Shown piece after piece: positions 34,113 through 43,075 of a stretch of 64,000 nt of DNA (the first letter of the stretch is position 1; every line of letters starts with the position of its first letter). A program made the position numbers and the translations under genes. Location of the stretch: assembly GCA_002699585.1 (NCBI GenBank), contig PABP01000035.1, forward strand, positions 126,052 through 190,051, written 5' to 3'. Source of the stretch: Anaerolineaceae bacterium. Its GTDB lineage: Bacteria; Chloroflexota; Anaerolineae; Aggregatilineales; Phototrophicaceae. The notes under the pieces were generated by a model. It worked only from the letters and a program-made list of their open reading frames with translations, searched no databases and was not told where the DNA came from.

Positions 34113-36191
34113 ATGGCCCAGGCTTACGCCGATTCGATCATCCGCCGTATTCCCCAATTCAACCATCTGCCACAGCGCGAATTCCAGGCGATTGTGCAGA
34201 CCTTTGAGCTGCGCCACTACAACGCGGGCGAACTCATCGTCCAGCAAAATGCCAACTCGATGGGTCTGTATGTCATCGTGCGTGGGCAGGCGGCTATTTT
34301 CTACTCCGCACCAAGTGGCATTACGCAGCAGTTCGGCACGGTGGAAGTTGGCGAATACATTGATGACGAAGCGCTCTTTTACGCTGGCGTGGAAACAGCC
34401 TCGCTCCAGGCGACCATGCCCACTGACGCGCTTTTTCTCTCGCGGGATGCCGTACAGCGGCTAGGCACATATCATCCGTTGATTGGCCAGCAGTTCAGTG
34501 GCGTGGCCCCGGTGGCAGCGGGACAGGCGGCATTTGCGGGTCAGCGGCCCAATGAACTGGTGCTGCTCAAGACCCATCGCCATGTGTGGGCGTTGCTGCG
34601 CTGGCTGCCCATCCCCGCGATTGTTTTTGCTATCTTCGTAGCAATCGCCTTTGCCCTGCGTGAAGTCGCCGCTTTCTTCCTGATTGGTGGCTTCTTCGCC
34701 ACGCTCGGCCTGCTATATTACATCTTCTTAGAGTGGCAGAACGACGAAATCATCATCACCGACCAGCGCGTGATCCAGATTCGCCGCACCATCCTGGCCT
34801 TTCGGCGCAGCTTCAACGAGCTTAGCCTGGATAGCATTCAGGAAACCCAGGTTCATATGCCGGCCAATCCGCTGGCCTATACGCTCGGTTACGGCACCCT
34901 GGAACTAAAGACAGCCGGGGCAGCGGGGAATGTCTCCCTGGCGATGATGCCCAAACCAGAAAAAGTCGAAGACCTGATCGTTGACCAGTACCAGCAGCGT
35001 AAAACGGAAAATCTATACGCGGGTGCGGATGCCATGTGGGACAGTGCCCAGGAGATGGGCGGGGCGGGTCATGCCCACAATGACCCCAATCTGTTGCAGC
35101 GTGCCCGTGTGCCGCGCACCATCCGCCTGACCGAAGAGAACGATTTTGACGACACGCCGGAAGCAGAAGTCGCCCGGCGCATGCCATTTTCGCCATTTGT
35201 CTCCACATTCATGGTGGAAGAGGGCGTTGTTTTTCGTAAACACTGGTCGCTATGGTTCGGTATGGTGACGCCGGCTTTCATGTTCTTTGGTGCAGCATTG
35301 GCCGTTTTCATCATTAGCCTGCCGTTGAATATTGCCGTGATCGGCATGGCTGCGGGCATCGTGCTGCTGATCTGTGGCCTGGGCGTCTACTGGTTCCGCG
35401 ACTTGGACTGGCGCAACGACTACATGCTGGTCAACGATTCCATGATCCTGTTTGTTCACCAGCGTCCGCTGTGGTTGCAAAACGAGCGCGATCTGGTGCT
35501 GCTCAGTCAGGTTGATAACGTCATCGCCGAGCAGAACGGCATCACGCCGCAATTGCTGGATTATGGCAATATTCGTTTATCGCTGGTCGGTGCTGATGAA
35601 CACAAAGAGTTCTTCAAAATTCCGCGTCCGCGTGTGGTGCAGGAACATATCATGCTGCGGAAGGCTCATATGCGTCAGATGCTCGATCAGGCCCGCCAGG
35701 ACAGCCAGCGCAATATCCTGACGGAGTTCGTCGCTGCCTATCAGATGCATCAACAGCCGCAGCAGCAATATGGCCAGCAGAACAACCAGCAGAATTACAA
35801 TCAACAGGGTTATGACCAACAAGGCTATAACCAGCCCAATAATCAGCAGACCTATCCGCAGCAGGGATACAATCAGTACAACCAGCCAACGTATCCACAA
35901 CAGCCCCAGCAATCATCTCAGCCGCAGCAGCAACCGCCGCTGGCACCGCAGCAGCCCAATCTCAGTCCACCGCGCCAGTATAACGAGCAGCGGCCCCCGG
36001 CCAGCAGCAATACGCCCTCGCCGTTGATCCCGCGCCGCGATGACCAACCGGCTCAGTCAGCGGATAACGAGGCGACCTTGCCACCGCCACCGATGCCAGG
36101 GAAGTCCGCGCCACCGCCACCGCCGCAATCACGCCGTGACGACGATCAGCTCGATGAGAATTTACCTCCGCCACCCCCCATGCCGCGCTAA
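34113..36191 (+). CDS. Cyclic-nucleotide-binding-like / bacterial PH-domain membrane protein
   Basis: I chose the ATG at 34113 with GAGG 7 bases upstream. The product has 692 residues. Residues 1-130 resemble a cNMP-binding domain (F-N-H-L-P-Q-R-E-F, N-A-G-E-L-I-V-Q-Q, G-L-Y-V-I-V-R-G-Q), but the phosphate cassette is degenerate. Two hydrophobic segments at about 170-215 lead to a PH-like (bPH2/DUF304) stretch: I-I-T-D-Q-R-V-I-Q-I. A second pair of helices near 385-430 precedes another PH-like stretch (Y-M-L-V-N-D-S-M-I-L). The last 130 residues are Gln/Tyr/Asn-rich then poly-Pro. Such proteins are anchored in the inner membrane with a cytoplasmic tail. An A/T palindrome (CTAGTATACTAG, 34067-34078) may hold its -10. 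Confidence 0.85.
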   Translation: MAQAYADSIIRRIPQFNHLPQREFQAIVQTFELRHYNAGELIVQQNANSMGLYVIVRGQAAIFYSAPSGITQQFGTVEVGEYIDDEALFYAGVETASLQATMPTDALFLSRDAVQRLGTYHPLIGQQFSGVAPVAAGQAAFAGQRPNELVLLKTHRHVWALLRWLPIPAIVFAIFVAIAFALREVAAFFLIGGFFATLGLLYYIFLEWQNDEIIITDQRVIQIRRTILAFRRSFNELSLDSIQETQVHMPANPLAYTLGYGTLELKTAGAAGNVSLAMMPKPEKVEDLIVDQYQQRKTENLYAGADAMWDSAQEMGGAGHAHNDPNLLQRARVPRTIRLTEENDFDDTPEAEVARRMPFSPFVSTFMVEEGVVFRKHWSLWFGMVTPAFMFFGAALAVFIISLPLNIAVIGMAAGIVLLICGLGVYWFRDLDWRNDYMLVNDSMILFVHQRPLWLQNERDLVLLSQVDNVIAEQNGITPQLLDYGNIRLSLVGADEHKEFFKIPRPRVVQEHIMLRKAHMRQMLDQARQDSQRNILTEFVAAYQMHQQPQQQYGQQNNQQNYNQQGYDQQGYNQPNNQQTYPQQGYNQYNQPTYPQQPQQSSQPQQQPPLAPQQPNLSPPRQYNEQRPPASSNTPSPLIPRRDDQPAQSADNEATLPPPPMPGKSAPPPPPQSRRDDDQLDENLPPPPPMPR

Positions 36192-36218
36192 TGATGCGAT
36201 GACCGTCATCGCTGGCAA

Positions 36219-36247
36219 TTGAGCGTCTTTACAGGCTCTGATACAAT
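36219..36247 (+). promoter_or_regulatory. Promoter for def
   Basis: TTGAGC at 36219-36224 and TACAAT at 36242-36247 have a 17-base spacer and a TGn extension directly before the -10. It lies 41 bases upstream of the def start. Confidence 0.65.
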
Positions 36248-36288
36248 GGGAACCATTCGTTTGTACAAGCAGAGAATATAAAATAGCT

Positions 36289-36816
36289 ATGGCATTACTC
36301 GATATAATCACGCCGGAAAATCCGGTGTTGCGTAAAAAAGCAATCAAAGTCGTTGACTTCAAGAGTAGCAAATTCCAGCAGCTTATTGACGACATGGTAG
36401 AAACCATGGTCGATGCCCCTGGCGTGGGCCTCGCTGCACCCCAGGTTGCTGTCAGCCAACGGTTGATCGTGGTGCGCCTGCCAGATGCCACCGAAGAAGA
36501 TCTTGAAGAATATGGGGACCAGGCTGGCGTCGTTTACGCAGTAGCCAACCCCAAAATCATCAAATCCAGCAAAGACATGGTATCGGGTGTGGAAGGTTGT
36601 CTATCGCTGCCCGGTTTGCTCGGTGAAGTAGACCGCCATGAGTCGGTGGTCATCACCGGCCAGGATCGGCATGGTAAGAATTGGCGGCTAAAAGCCAAAG
36701 GCTGGCTGGCGCGTGTCTTCCAGCATGAGATCGACCACCTCGACGGCATCCTCTTTACGGACCTGACCGATAAGGTCTGGGAAGCCGAAGAAGAAGACGA
36801 AGAAGTTGTCGAATAA
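36289..36816 (+). CDS. def: Peptide deformylase
   Basis: The product has 175 residues, the normal length. All three motifs are intact: G-V-G-L-A-A-P-Q (motif 1), E-G-C-L-S-L-P (motif 2 with the metal-binding Cys) and Q-H-E-I-D-H-L-D-G (motif 3 with two metal-binding His and the catalytic Glu). It removes the formyl group from nascent proteins and is essential in most bacteria. The tail is Glu/Asp-rich. It has its own promoter and a strong terminator, so it is monocistronic. Confidence 0.98.
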   Translation: MALLDIITPENPVLRKKAIKVVDFKSSKFQQLIDDMVETMVDAPGVGLAAPQVAVSQRLIVVRLPDATEEDLEEYGDQAGVVYAVANPKIIKSSKDMVSGVEGCLSLPGLLGEVDRHESVVITGQDRHGKNWRLKAKGWLARVFQHEIDHLDGILFTDLTDKVWEAEEEDEEVVE

Positions 36817-36840
36817 TTCGTCACATAGACATGCATAAAC

Positions 36841-36873
36841 AAAGCCCGGATTCATACGATCCGGGCTTTTTAT
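36841..36873 (+). terminator. Rho-independent terminator after def
   Basis: A 10-bp stem AAAGCCCGGA/TCCGGGCTTT with a 9-base loop ends in a T run. Confidence 0.88.
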
Positions 36874-37184
36874 GTCTCGGTTTTATGTTGAGATAGGGTA
36901 AGGCACTTGCCCATTAAATGATGAACACCCTAGCATCGCATTTTTCAGCTTGGCTAGGGTGTTCACATTTCAGTAGGTGGCAATTCCATAAAAGGTCTTG
37001 TCCCTTGCTTACTTTTTATCAGCTTCGCATTTCAATTGATATATTTCATTTCTGATCTATATTCAACTGACTCTGCTTATCTGATCTATACATAGATTAC
37101 TACAAACATTACGCCGACCGAATGAAGAATGTCATGCCCAACGCATGACAATTGTCGTAATCGCCACGCTTAGGCGACGAGAGA
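36874..37184. other. AT-rich intergenic region with two inverted repeats
   Basis: No coding frame is seen. Besides the long inverted repeat at 36922-36965, an 8-bp perfect one (TGTCATGC/GCATGACA) lies at 37130-37150. Both flanking genes end here, so no promoter is expected. Confidence 0.6.
36922..36965. repeat. Perfect 13-bp inverted repeat
   Basis: TGAACACCCTAGC at 36922-36934 and its exact complement GCTAGGGTGTTCA at 36953-36965 flank an 18-base loop. It lies between two convergent genes, beyond the def terminator. Confidence 0.8.
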
Positions 37185-38399
37185 CTATTCAGACTGTTCT
37201 GTATCAGCGATGCCCCAAAGATAGACGGTGCCATCAGCCGCGAAGAAAGCCATCACAAAACCATCTTCAGTCCAGGCGGCATCGGTGATGCGATTGGTCG
37301 GCACGCTGATTTCGGCTCCTGGGATCGTTTCATCGCTGGCATTGGCCAGGTTCCACAGATTGACGCTCTTTTCAAGCACAGACGTCAGCATGAGGTCGCC
37401 ATCAGCAGAAAAAGCCGCCGACATGCGATTGCCACTGACATCGGCCAATTGGCCGACGAGATTGCCCGTTTCGGCATCCCACACATTGAGCGGCGCATTC
37501 TGCCCAGCCGTCACGAGTTTGCTATCATCCGGCGTATAAGCAAAAATGCCGCTGGCCCCATCTTGCTGTAGTTCCAGTGCATAATCCAATTCGCCTGTCT
37601 CGATTGTCCAGACAGCGATGTAACCCTCTGTGGCGGTGGTGATATGCGAGGCGTCCCTATCGAAGATGGCATCAAACACAATGGCCGCCTCATGGTCGAG
37701 ATCCGCGATTTGCTCGCGGCTTTCCCAATCCCAGATGGTGACATGCCCATCGCGACCCATCGACGCCAGCAGCCCACCATCCTGGGAAAACTGAAGCGCC
37801 ACAATCGGCGCGTCATTGGCTTTGAAAGTCGCCAACGCGGTGCGCTCTGCCGGGTTCCACACGCGGACGCTGCCGCCTTCGCCACCCATCGCCAGGAGGC
37901 CACTGCGGCCATCGAAAGCATAGCCCCCATCGAAATCGATCAGGCCTTCCAGCGTGTTTTGTACTGCGCCCTGCTCGTCATAAACACGGATTTCGCCCTC
38001 GTCGTTGATCGTATAGACTTCCGTCTTATCCGGCGCATAAAATACACGAATCGCGTTGTTGCGGTCCCCGGAGAAGACAACCTGTCCGCTAATCAAATCC
38101 CACACCACAATCAGGTTGTTGTCGAGGGCCGCTAGACGTGTGCCATCCGGGGAAAAACTATGCGAGAAGATCGAACTCTTCTCACTGGTCGGCGTATCCA
38201 GCCGCCCCAGGTATTGCACCTGGTTGGCATTCTCAGCCGTGATCGGACTGGCAGGTTCGTAGTACGGTGGCGGCGTTGATGTCGGGTTGGCTTGTGTTTC
38301 GTCAGCGCGCGGCGGGGGGCCACTGGTGTCACCCGTGGCACAGGCGGCTAGCAATAGTGCCAGCACACCCCATATACAGATGAGCAGCCTACTGCGCAT
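37185..38399 (-). CDS. WD40-repeat lipoprotein
   Basis: The product has 404 residues. The N-terminus is a lipoprotein signal: M-R-S-R, hydrophobic core, then L-L-A-A-C with the lipidated Cys at about 21. A Pro/Thr linker precedes WD40 blades: H-S-F-S-P-D-G-T-R-L-A-A-L, L-A-T-F-K-A-N-D-A-P-I-V-A-L-Q-F-S-Q-D-G, V-T-I-W-D-W-E, L-N-V-W-D-A-E-T-G-N and V-N-L-W-N. It would form a seven-blade propeller on the outer face of the membrane. Its start overlaps the end of the kinase gene by 11 bases, so the pair is co-translated. It may bind a partner for the kinase's outer domain, which is inference. Confidence 0.92.
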   Translation of the reverse strand: MRSRLLICIWGVLALLLAACATGDTSGPPPRADETQANPTSTPPPYYEPASPITAENANQVQYLGRLDTPTSEKSSIFSHSFSPDGTRLAALDNNLIVVWDLISGQVVFSGDRNNAIRVFYAPDKTEVYTINDEGEIRVYDEQGAVQNTLEGLIDFDGGYAFDGRSGLLAMGGEGGSVRVWNPAERTALATFKANDAPIVALQFSQDGGLLASMGRDGHVTIWDWESREQIADLDHEAAIVFDAIFDRDASHITTATEGYIAVWTIETGELDYALELQQDGASGIFAYTPDDSKLVTAGQNAPLNVWDAETGNLVGQLADVSGNRMSAAFSADGDLMLTSVLEKSVNLWNLANASDETIPGAEISVPTNRITDAAWTEDGFVMAFFAADGTVYLWGIADTEQSE

Positions 38400-40506
38400 C
38401 CAATCCTCCCTCTTTTAGGGTCAAATTGCCGAATTCTATGCCGTAATCCGCGATCTGGTCCAGGCCGCACTCGCCCTCAAACGGCTCAATTGTGCCATTC
38501 TGGTTGAGGTCGAAACCCGTAGTCAGTTGTTCGGCCAGTTCGCCAGCGCGTTCCGCATCCGCCAGCACGGATTCAACCGTCTCTGCGGTCAGCAGGGTTG
38601 TCTCCAGTTCGATAATTTCGTCGGCGCGCTCACGGGAGTTGAACAAACAGACCCGCAGGGATTCCGCATTCGTCTGCAAATCACTGTTACCGGGGTCGGC
38701 TGCCAACGCCGCGCTGAGCGCTTCTTCCATCAGGTCGAGCGCTGCAAACACGCCGAACTGCCGACCGGGATTTTCGGGGCGTTCATCGCCGTTGAGGTCT
38801 TCCAGTGTGCCGCGCAGAATATTGATCGTATGCTCGGCATGGGTACCCATACCCCCAACATTCGATGACCCGGCTGCCAGGCCGGAATGCGTCTCGGCAG
38901 TGGCGGCTTCTGTCTTGGCGGCGACGATTAAGCTGGAGCATTCCTCGCCATTGTTGATGCAGATGGAACGCGGATCTTCGACGAAGATGCTGCGCAGGGC
39001 ATTGCTAACCTCAATCGGAACCGACGCGCTGTAGACGACAGTGCCAGTTGGCGTCTCGCTCATTTCTTCTTGTTCGGTAATCAGGATGGCATTGTACAGC
39101 GCGGGCAGCATGACGCCTTCGTCTGACGTATAGGCCAGCACACCGAAGCCGCTGGCATCGGTCCGCAGCTCACCGATAGGCAGTTGCTCGTCCGTATCCG
39201 TGTTGTACAACCATGCCGCGTAGACATCGCCGCCAGTTGCAGGCCGCAGGTTCTGGGCGCTCAAACTAAGCGTATCGCCCAGGCCACTGGCATTGCCGTA
39301 GCGCACACGACCCAGATTGACCGTCGGTATGATTGTCGGCTCTTCTGTCGGTATCCCCGTTGCCTCAACAGGGACATCCGTATTTTGAGCGATTTCCGTT
39401 GGCGCGGCTTCCGGTGAATTGTTGAGCGTGTTCATGATGAGCACGGCCACGACTACAATCGCCAGTGCCACCACAGCGAAGCCGCCCAGGATGGCGAAGA
39501 CATTGGTCCGCTCGCGGATGATGACCGTTTGTGGCTGCGTGCTGGACCCGGTCTGCTCGGCAGTCGGTGAGGGCATGGTCGACGACATAACTGTCGGTGG
39601 CTCAAGCACCGTCGTCGGATCATTGGCCGTGTGACGTTCCAGCGGCATGGCCTTGCGCGCCACCTCGCGCGATTCATCGCGGTTGTGGATGGCATTGGTC
39701 AGCGCTTCCGCAAATTCGATGACCGTCGCAAAGCGATCATTGGGGTCTTTGGCCATCGCTGTCTGGATGACATCATTGATGTTCGATGGCAGGTCGCTGT
39801 TGATCGTCCGCAGGTCCGGCACCGCATCATTCACATGGCGCAGGATGATCTGCATGGGGGTATCAGCCTTGAAGGGCTGTTCACCTGTCAGCATCTCGTA
39901 GACCATCACACCCAGCGCGTAAATATCCGCGCGTGCATCAATCTCGACGCCATGCGCCTGTTCCGGGGACATATAGGCGGGTGTGCCCAGAACGGCTGTA
40001 CCCGTGATGCCCGTCGCTGTGTTACTTAGCATCTTCACAATGCCGAAGTCGGCCAGCAGCGCATTGCCATCGCTGTCAATCAAGATGTTGCCCGGTTTGA
40101 TATCCCGATGGATGACGCCGCGCCGATGGGCATAATCCAGCGCACTGGCGATCTGGCGCACCAGATACTCGATACGCTCCAGAGACATCGGCCCCCGTTC
40201 GATCTCATCAGCCAGCGTCCCACTGTCAATAAACGCCATCGCCAGGTAGAGGATGTCATCCGACGTGCGGCCATAGTCATACAGCGGCAGAATATGTGGG
40301 TTCTGCAATTGGCCGATAGTTTTGGCTTCCAGTTCAAAACGCTCGATAAAGCGCTCGTCCAGGCCAGGATGCGGCGGTAACACCTTGATGGCCACACTGC
40401 GTCCGACAGAGGCTTGATAGCCCTTGTAGACGGTCGCCATGCCGCCTTTACCCAGGACTTCCGTAATTTGATATTGTCCAATGGTGCGTCCGATCAGTGA
40501 GGACAT
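38389..40506 (-). CDS. PknB-type membrane Ser/Thr protein kinase with calcium-loop-like outer domain
   Basis: The product has 705 residues. The kinase domain (12-275) is complete: Gly loop G-K-G-G-M-A-T-V-Y, Lys41, H-R-D-I-K-P-G-N, D-F-G and the A-Y-M-S-P-E-Q activation-end motif. One membrane helix lies at about 337-362, followed by an outer region of 340 residues instead of PASTA repeats. Two stretches there resemble EF-hand/dockerin calcium loops: D-L-N-G-D-E-R-P-E-N near 580 and D-L-N-Q-N-G-T-I-E-P-F near 675. A TTGTCG/TAGTAG pair (17-base spacer) upstream could be the promoter. It is co-transcribed with the WD40 lipoprotein. Confidence 0.95.
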   Translation of the reverse strand: MSSLIGRTIGQYQITEVLGKGGMATVYKGYQASVGRSVAIKVLPPHPGLDERFIERFELEAKTIGQLQNPHILPLYDYGRTSDDILYLAMAFIDSGTLADEIERGPMSLERIEYLVRQIASALDYAHRRGVIHRDIKPGNILIDSDGNALLADFGIVKMLSNTATGITGTAVLGTPAYMSPEQAHGVEIDARADIYALGVMVYEMLTGEQPFKADTPMQIILRHVNDAVPDLRTINSDLPSNINDVIQTAMAKDPNDRFATVIEFAEALTNAIHNRDESREVARKAMPLERHTANDPTTVLEPPTVMSSTMPSPTAEQTGSSTQPQTVIIRERTNVFAILGGFAVVALAIVVVAVLIMNTLNNSPEAAPTEIAQNTDVPVEATGIPTEEPTIIPTVNLGRVRYGNASGLGDTLSLSAQNLRPATGGDVYAAWLYNTDTDEQLPIGELRTDASGFGVLAYTSDEGVMLPALYNAILITEQEEMSETPTGTVVYSASVPIEVSNALRSIFVEDPRSICINNGEECSSLIVAAKTEAATAETHSGLAAGSSNVGGMGTHAEHTINILRGTLEDLNGDERPENPGRQFGVFAALDLMEEALSAALAADPGNSDLQTNAESLRVCLFNSRERADEIIELETTLLTAETVESVLADAERAGELAEQLTTGFDLNQNGTIEPFEGECGLDQIADYGIEFGNLTLKEGGLDAQ

Positions 40507-40987
40507 GCTGCACCTTCCCTATTGCTTCCCTTTATTGCCAAAACCATACTACTAAAAACCACGTCATCGCCCGACAATAAATCAAAAAGTGACGACTCGT
40601 AGCGCGTTATCTGATGCTGAGTGTCAGTTGTCTTTGTATAAGTTAAATGTCGTTTTGTCAGTTTATGTGAAGCGTATAACAAAATTATCACCAACGCTGA
40701 CTCCGGTCATTATAGACGAAAAAGTTTCATCAGGCTGTAAATGATCGTTATAAGTTGTAAATAGTGTGTTACATGCGATGAGATTGAAGCGTGTTCGGCG
40801 ATTCTCTTAAGAAAGTGAACGCATCATGCCCCATGCGGGGGCAGAGCCGTACCTGCTCATACTGTCTTGAATTACGGATTATTCTAATGAATTGGATGTC
40901 GTCGACGATGACGCCTTATGGAACATTAAGCAAATGAGGCTGTGCCGGAAGCGGTGGCTCAACATGATCGTTTATGCCTGACTGCTT
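40507..40987. other. Intergenic region between the kinase and GNAT genes
   Basis: There are 480 AT-rich bases and no credible reading frame. It should contain the kinase promoter on the minus strand: a perfect TATAAT can be read on that strand near 40713, far from the start, and a closer weak pair near 40535-40585. I see nothing else. Confidence 0.5.
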
Positions 40988-41767
40988 TTATGTCTCAGGT
41001 TCCCACTTGCACGGATAAGAATAGGCGAGTGTCCCAAAACCGTGTTTTTCTAGGATAGGCTGGCTCATCGGGCTGGCATCGACGGTGAGATACGCCACGC
41101 CACGCGCCCTGGCTTCCTGGGCACGGATGGCCAATAGCGCACTGTACAGGCCCCGTTTGCGATAGGCCTTGATGGTGGAGCCGCCCCACAAGCTGGCGAA
41201 CTGGCTATTCTCAGGATAGTAAATCCAGGCGGCGCTGGCCGGTTGCTCGTCGATATACGCCACATAGACGCTCATCTGCTCAGGATGAGCTTGCAGCGTA
41301 CCGCCCAGGTAGGTTTCAATCCGGGCGGCGTCTTCATCCCAGACCACTTCCTCAATGTGGCGTACATCAGCCAGTTGCGAGACGTCTGTAATGCGCCGGA
41401 TGTCGTGCGTAATGGGCTGCCAGAACATGTCTGGAGCCTGAACAATGTCCAGCACCATGATCGCTTCACGCTCTTCGACAGCGAATCCGTGTGCGGCCAG
41501 CCTGTCTTTTAGATCAGAAGGCAGGTCATAATCATAGACTTTCCACTCGAAGGGTTGGCCGAGCGCTTTGAAATACTCAATTTGCTCATCAATAGCTGCA
41601 TCGACCGTGTCAGCGTCCAACCGGCTATAAATAATCGAGCCTTCCGAGTCATTCGACATCGCCACATGGCGGATCAGATTCGGCAGCACATCCCGCCGAC
41701 TATCCGGGTAAGTGACGTCGACGCGCTGGTCCTGCGTATAGAGGGCGATGAGGTCTGCCTTGTTCAT
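40988..41767 (-). CDS. GNAT-family N-acetyltransferase
   Basis: The product has 259 residues. The acetyl-CoA region is I-K-A-Y-R-K-R-G-L-Y-S-A-L-L-A-I-R-A, with the usual R-x-x-G loop, followed by A-R-G-V-A-Y-L-T-V-D-A-S-P-M-S-Q-P-I-L-E-K-H-G-F. The N-terminal 100 residues are a diverged GNAT-like half. The substrate is unknown. It lies 50 bases downstream of rsgA on the same strand. Confidence 0.88.
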   Translation of the reverse strand: MNKADLIALYTQDQRVDVTYPDSRRDVLPNLIRHVAMSNDSEGSIIYSRLDADTVDAAIDEQIEYFKALGQPFEWKVYDYDLPSDLKDRLAAHGFAVEEREAIMVLDIVQAPDMFWQPITHDIRRITDVSQLADVRHIEEVVWDEDAARIETYLGGTLQAHPEQMSVYVAYIDEQPASAAWIYYPENSQFASLWGGSTIKAYRKRGLYSALLAIRAQEARARGVAYLTVDASPMSQPILEKHGFGTLAYSYPCKWEPET

Positions 41768-41817
41768 CGAGCCTATGCTTTCTGGTGTATGTCCCCAAAC
41801 CGCAGCGATAATCAGCT

Positions 41818-42786
41818 TTAGTAGACGATGTATGTCTCTTTGAGATCATCGCGCAGGTGCAAATAATTATCGTAGCGCGTGCGGCTGATGTCGCCTTTTT
41901 TGACGGCTTTGCGCACAGCACAACCCGGTTCGTTGGTGTGGGTGCAGTTGCTGAATTTGCAGTGCTCCACGTAATCTGCCAGGTCGATGAAATAACCATC
42001 CAGCTCATCTGGCTCGACATCCCACACCTGCATCTGACGGATGCCGGGTGTATCAGCCAGATAGCCACCATTTTCCAGCTTCACCAGGGCGCTGTCGCGG
42101 GTGGTGTGCATGCCTTCCTGGCTGTAGCTGCTGATCGCCTTGACGCTGCGACCTAACCCCGGTTGGATGCGATTGAGCAGGCTGGTCTTGCCCACGCCGG
42201 ATGGCCCGGTAAAGACGCTGATTTTACCCGCTAATTGGTCGCGTAAGGCATCAATGCCGATGTTTTCCATTGCGCTGGCATATAGCACCTCATAGCCCAT
42301 CTCTCGATAAGGAGCCATCGTCGCGTCAATCTGCTGTTCGGTATCTAAGTCTATTTTGTTGATAACGATAATGAGGTGCTCAATTTCGGAGCGCTCGCCA
42401 GCGACCAGCATGCGGTCGAGCATCCGTAAGTTGGGGGTGGGTTGCACTGCCGCGAAGACAAAAAACACTTGATCTGGATTGGCAATCAAGACATGCTCGC
42501 GTTCGGCTTGGCCGGAGCCGCGCTTGCCCGTCGTGCGTACCGACCGCGATAAGACACTGTGACGTTCATCGACGGATTCAATCACGCCGCGCAGCTCATC
42601 AATGCCATCCGTCTCAACGCGCTCAAACTGAACGCGGTCGCCGATAGCCGCAATATCTGAAGCCTGTGCTTCTTCCTTCAATTTCCCTCGTAATTGACAG
42701 ACGATCATACTGCCATCATCTGCCTCTACCCAATAAAAGCCGCTTTGCTCCTTTACGATCAATCCGGTTAAAAGTGTGTCGTTCAA
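41818..42786 (-). CDS. rsgA: Ribosome small-subunit GTPase RsgA
   Basis: The product has 322 residues from a TTG start with GGAGAG 7 bases upstream. An OB-fold start is followed by a circularly permuted GTPase: G4 V-I-N-K-I-D-L comes before G1 F-T-G-P-S-G-V-G-K-T-S-L-L-N and G3 D-T-P-G, which is diagnostic. The C-terminal zinc motif is C-K-F-S-N-C-T-H-T-N-E-P-G-C. RsgA matures the 30S subunit, removing RbfA. No unusual residue is seen. Confidence 0.97.
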   Translation of the reverse strand: MNDTLLTGLIVKEQSGFYWVEADDGSMIVCQLRGKLKEEAQASDIAAIGDRVQFERVETDGIDELRGVIESVDERHSVLSRSVRTTGKRGSGQAEREHVLIANPDQVFFVFAAVQPTPNLRMLDRMLVAGERSEIEHLIIVINKIDLDTEQQIDATMAPYREMGYEVLYASAMENIGIDALRDQLAGKISVFTGPSGVGKTSLLNRIQPGLGRSVKAISSYSQEGMHTTRDSALVKLENGGYLADTPGIRQMQVWDVEPDELDGYFIDLADYVEHCKFSNCTHTNEPGCAVRKAVKKGDISRTRYDNYLHLRDDLKETYIVY

Positions 42787-43075
42787 TATAGACTCTCCAT
42801 AGGCTTGCGTTCCAATTCGTTATGTTTGTATAGATATTATTCAAGTATAGTCACTTTTGTATGATATGTATAATGTAATATTTCCGGCGTGCCCAACTGT
42901 GAGCCAGTTGCCCACAGGGGGCAAGATGACAAACCACAGCAGCAATGCCCGGTAAACTGTCATGAATTCGTAAGATTTCCATGACGGTTTGGGTCTATTC
43001 TGTATATTATGAATGCCTTATGGGTCACGCTGTCACGGCAAATGGCCCTTCAAAACCAATAGGAAAGGCCGAGTT

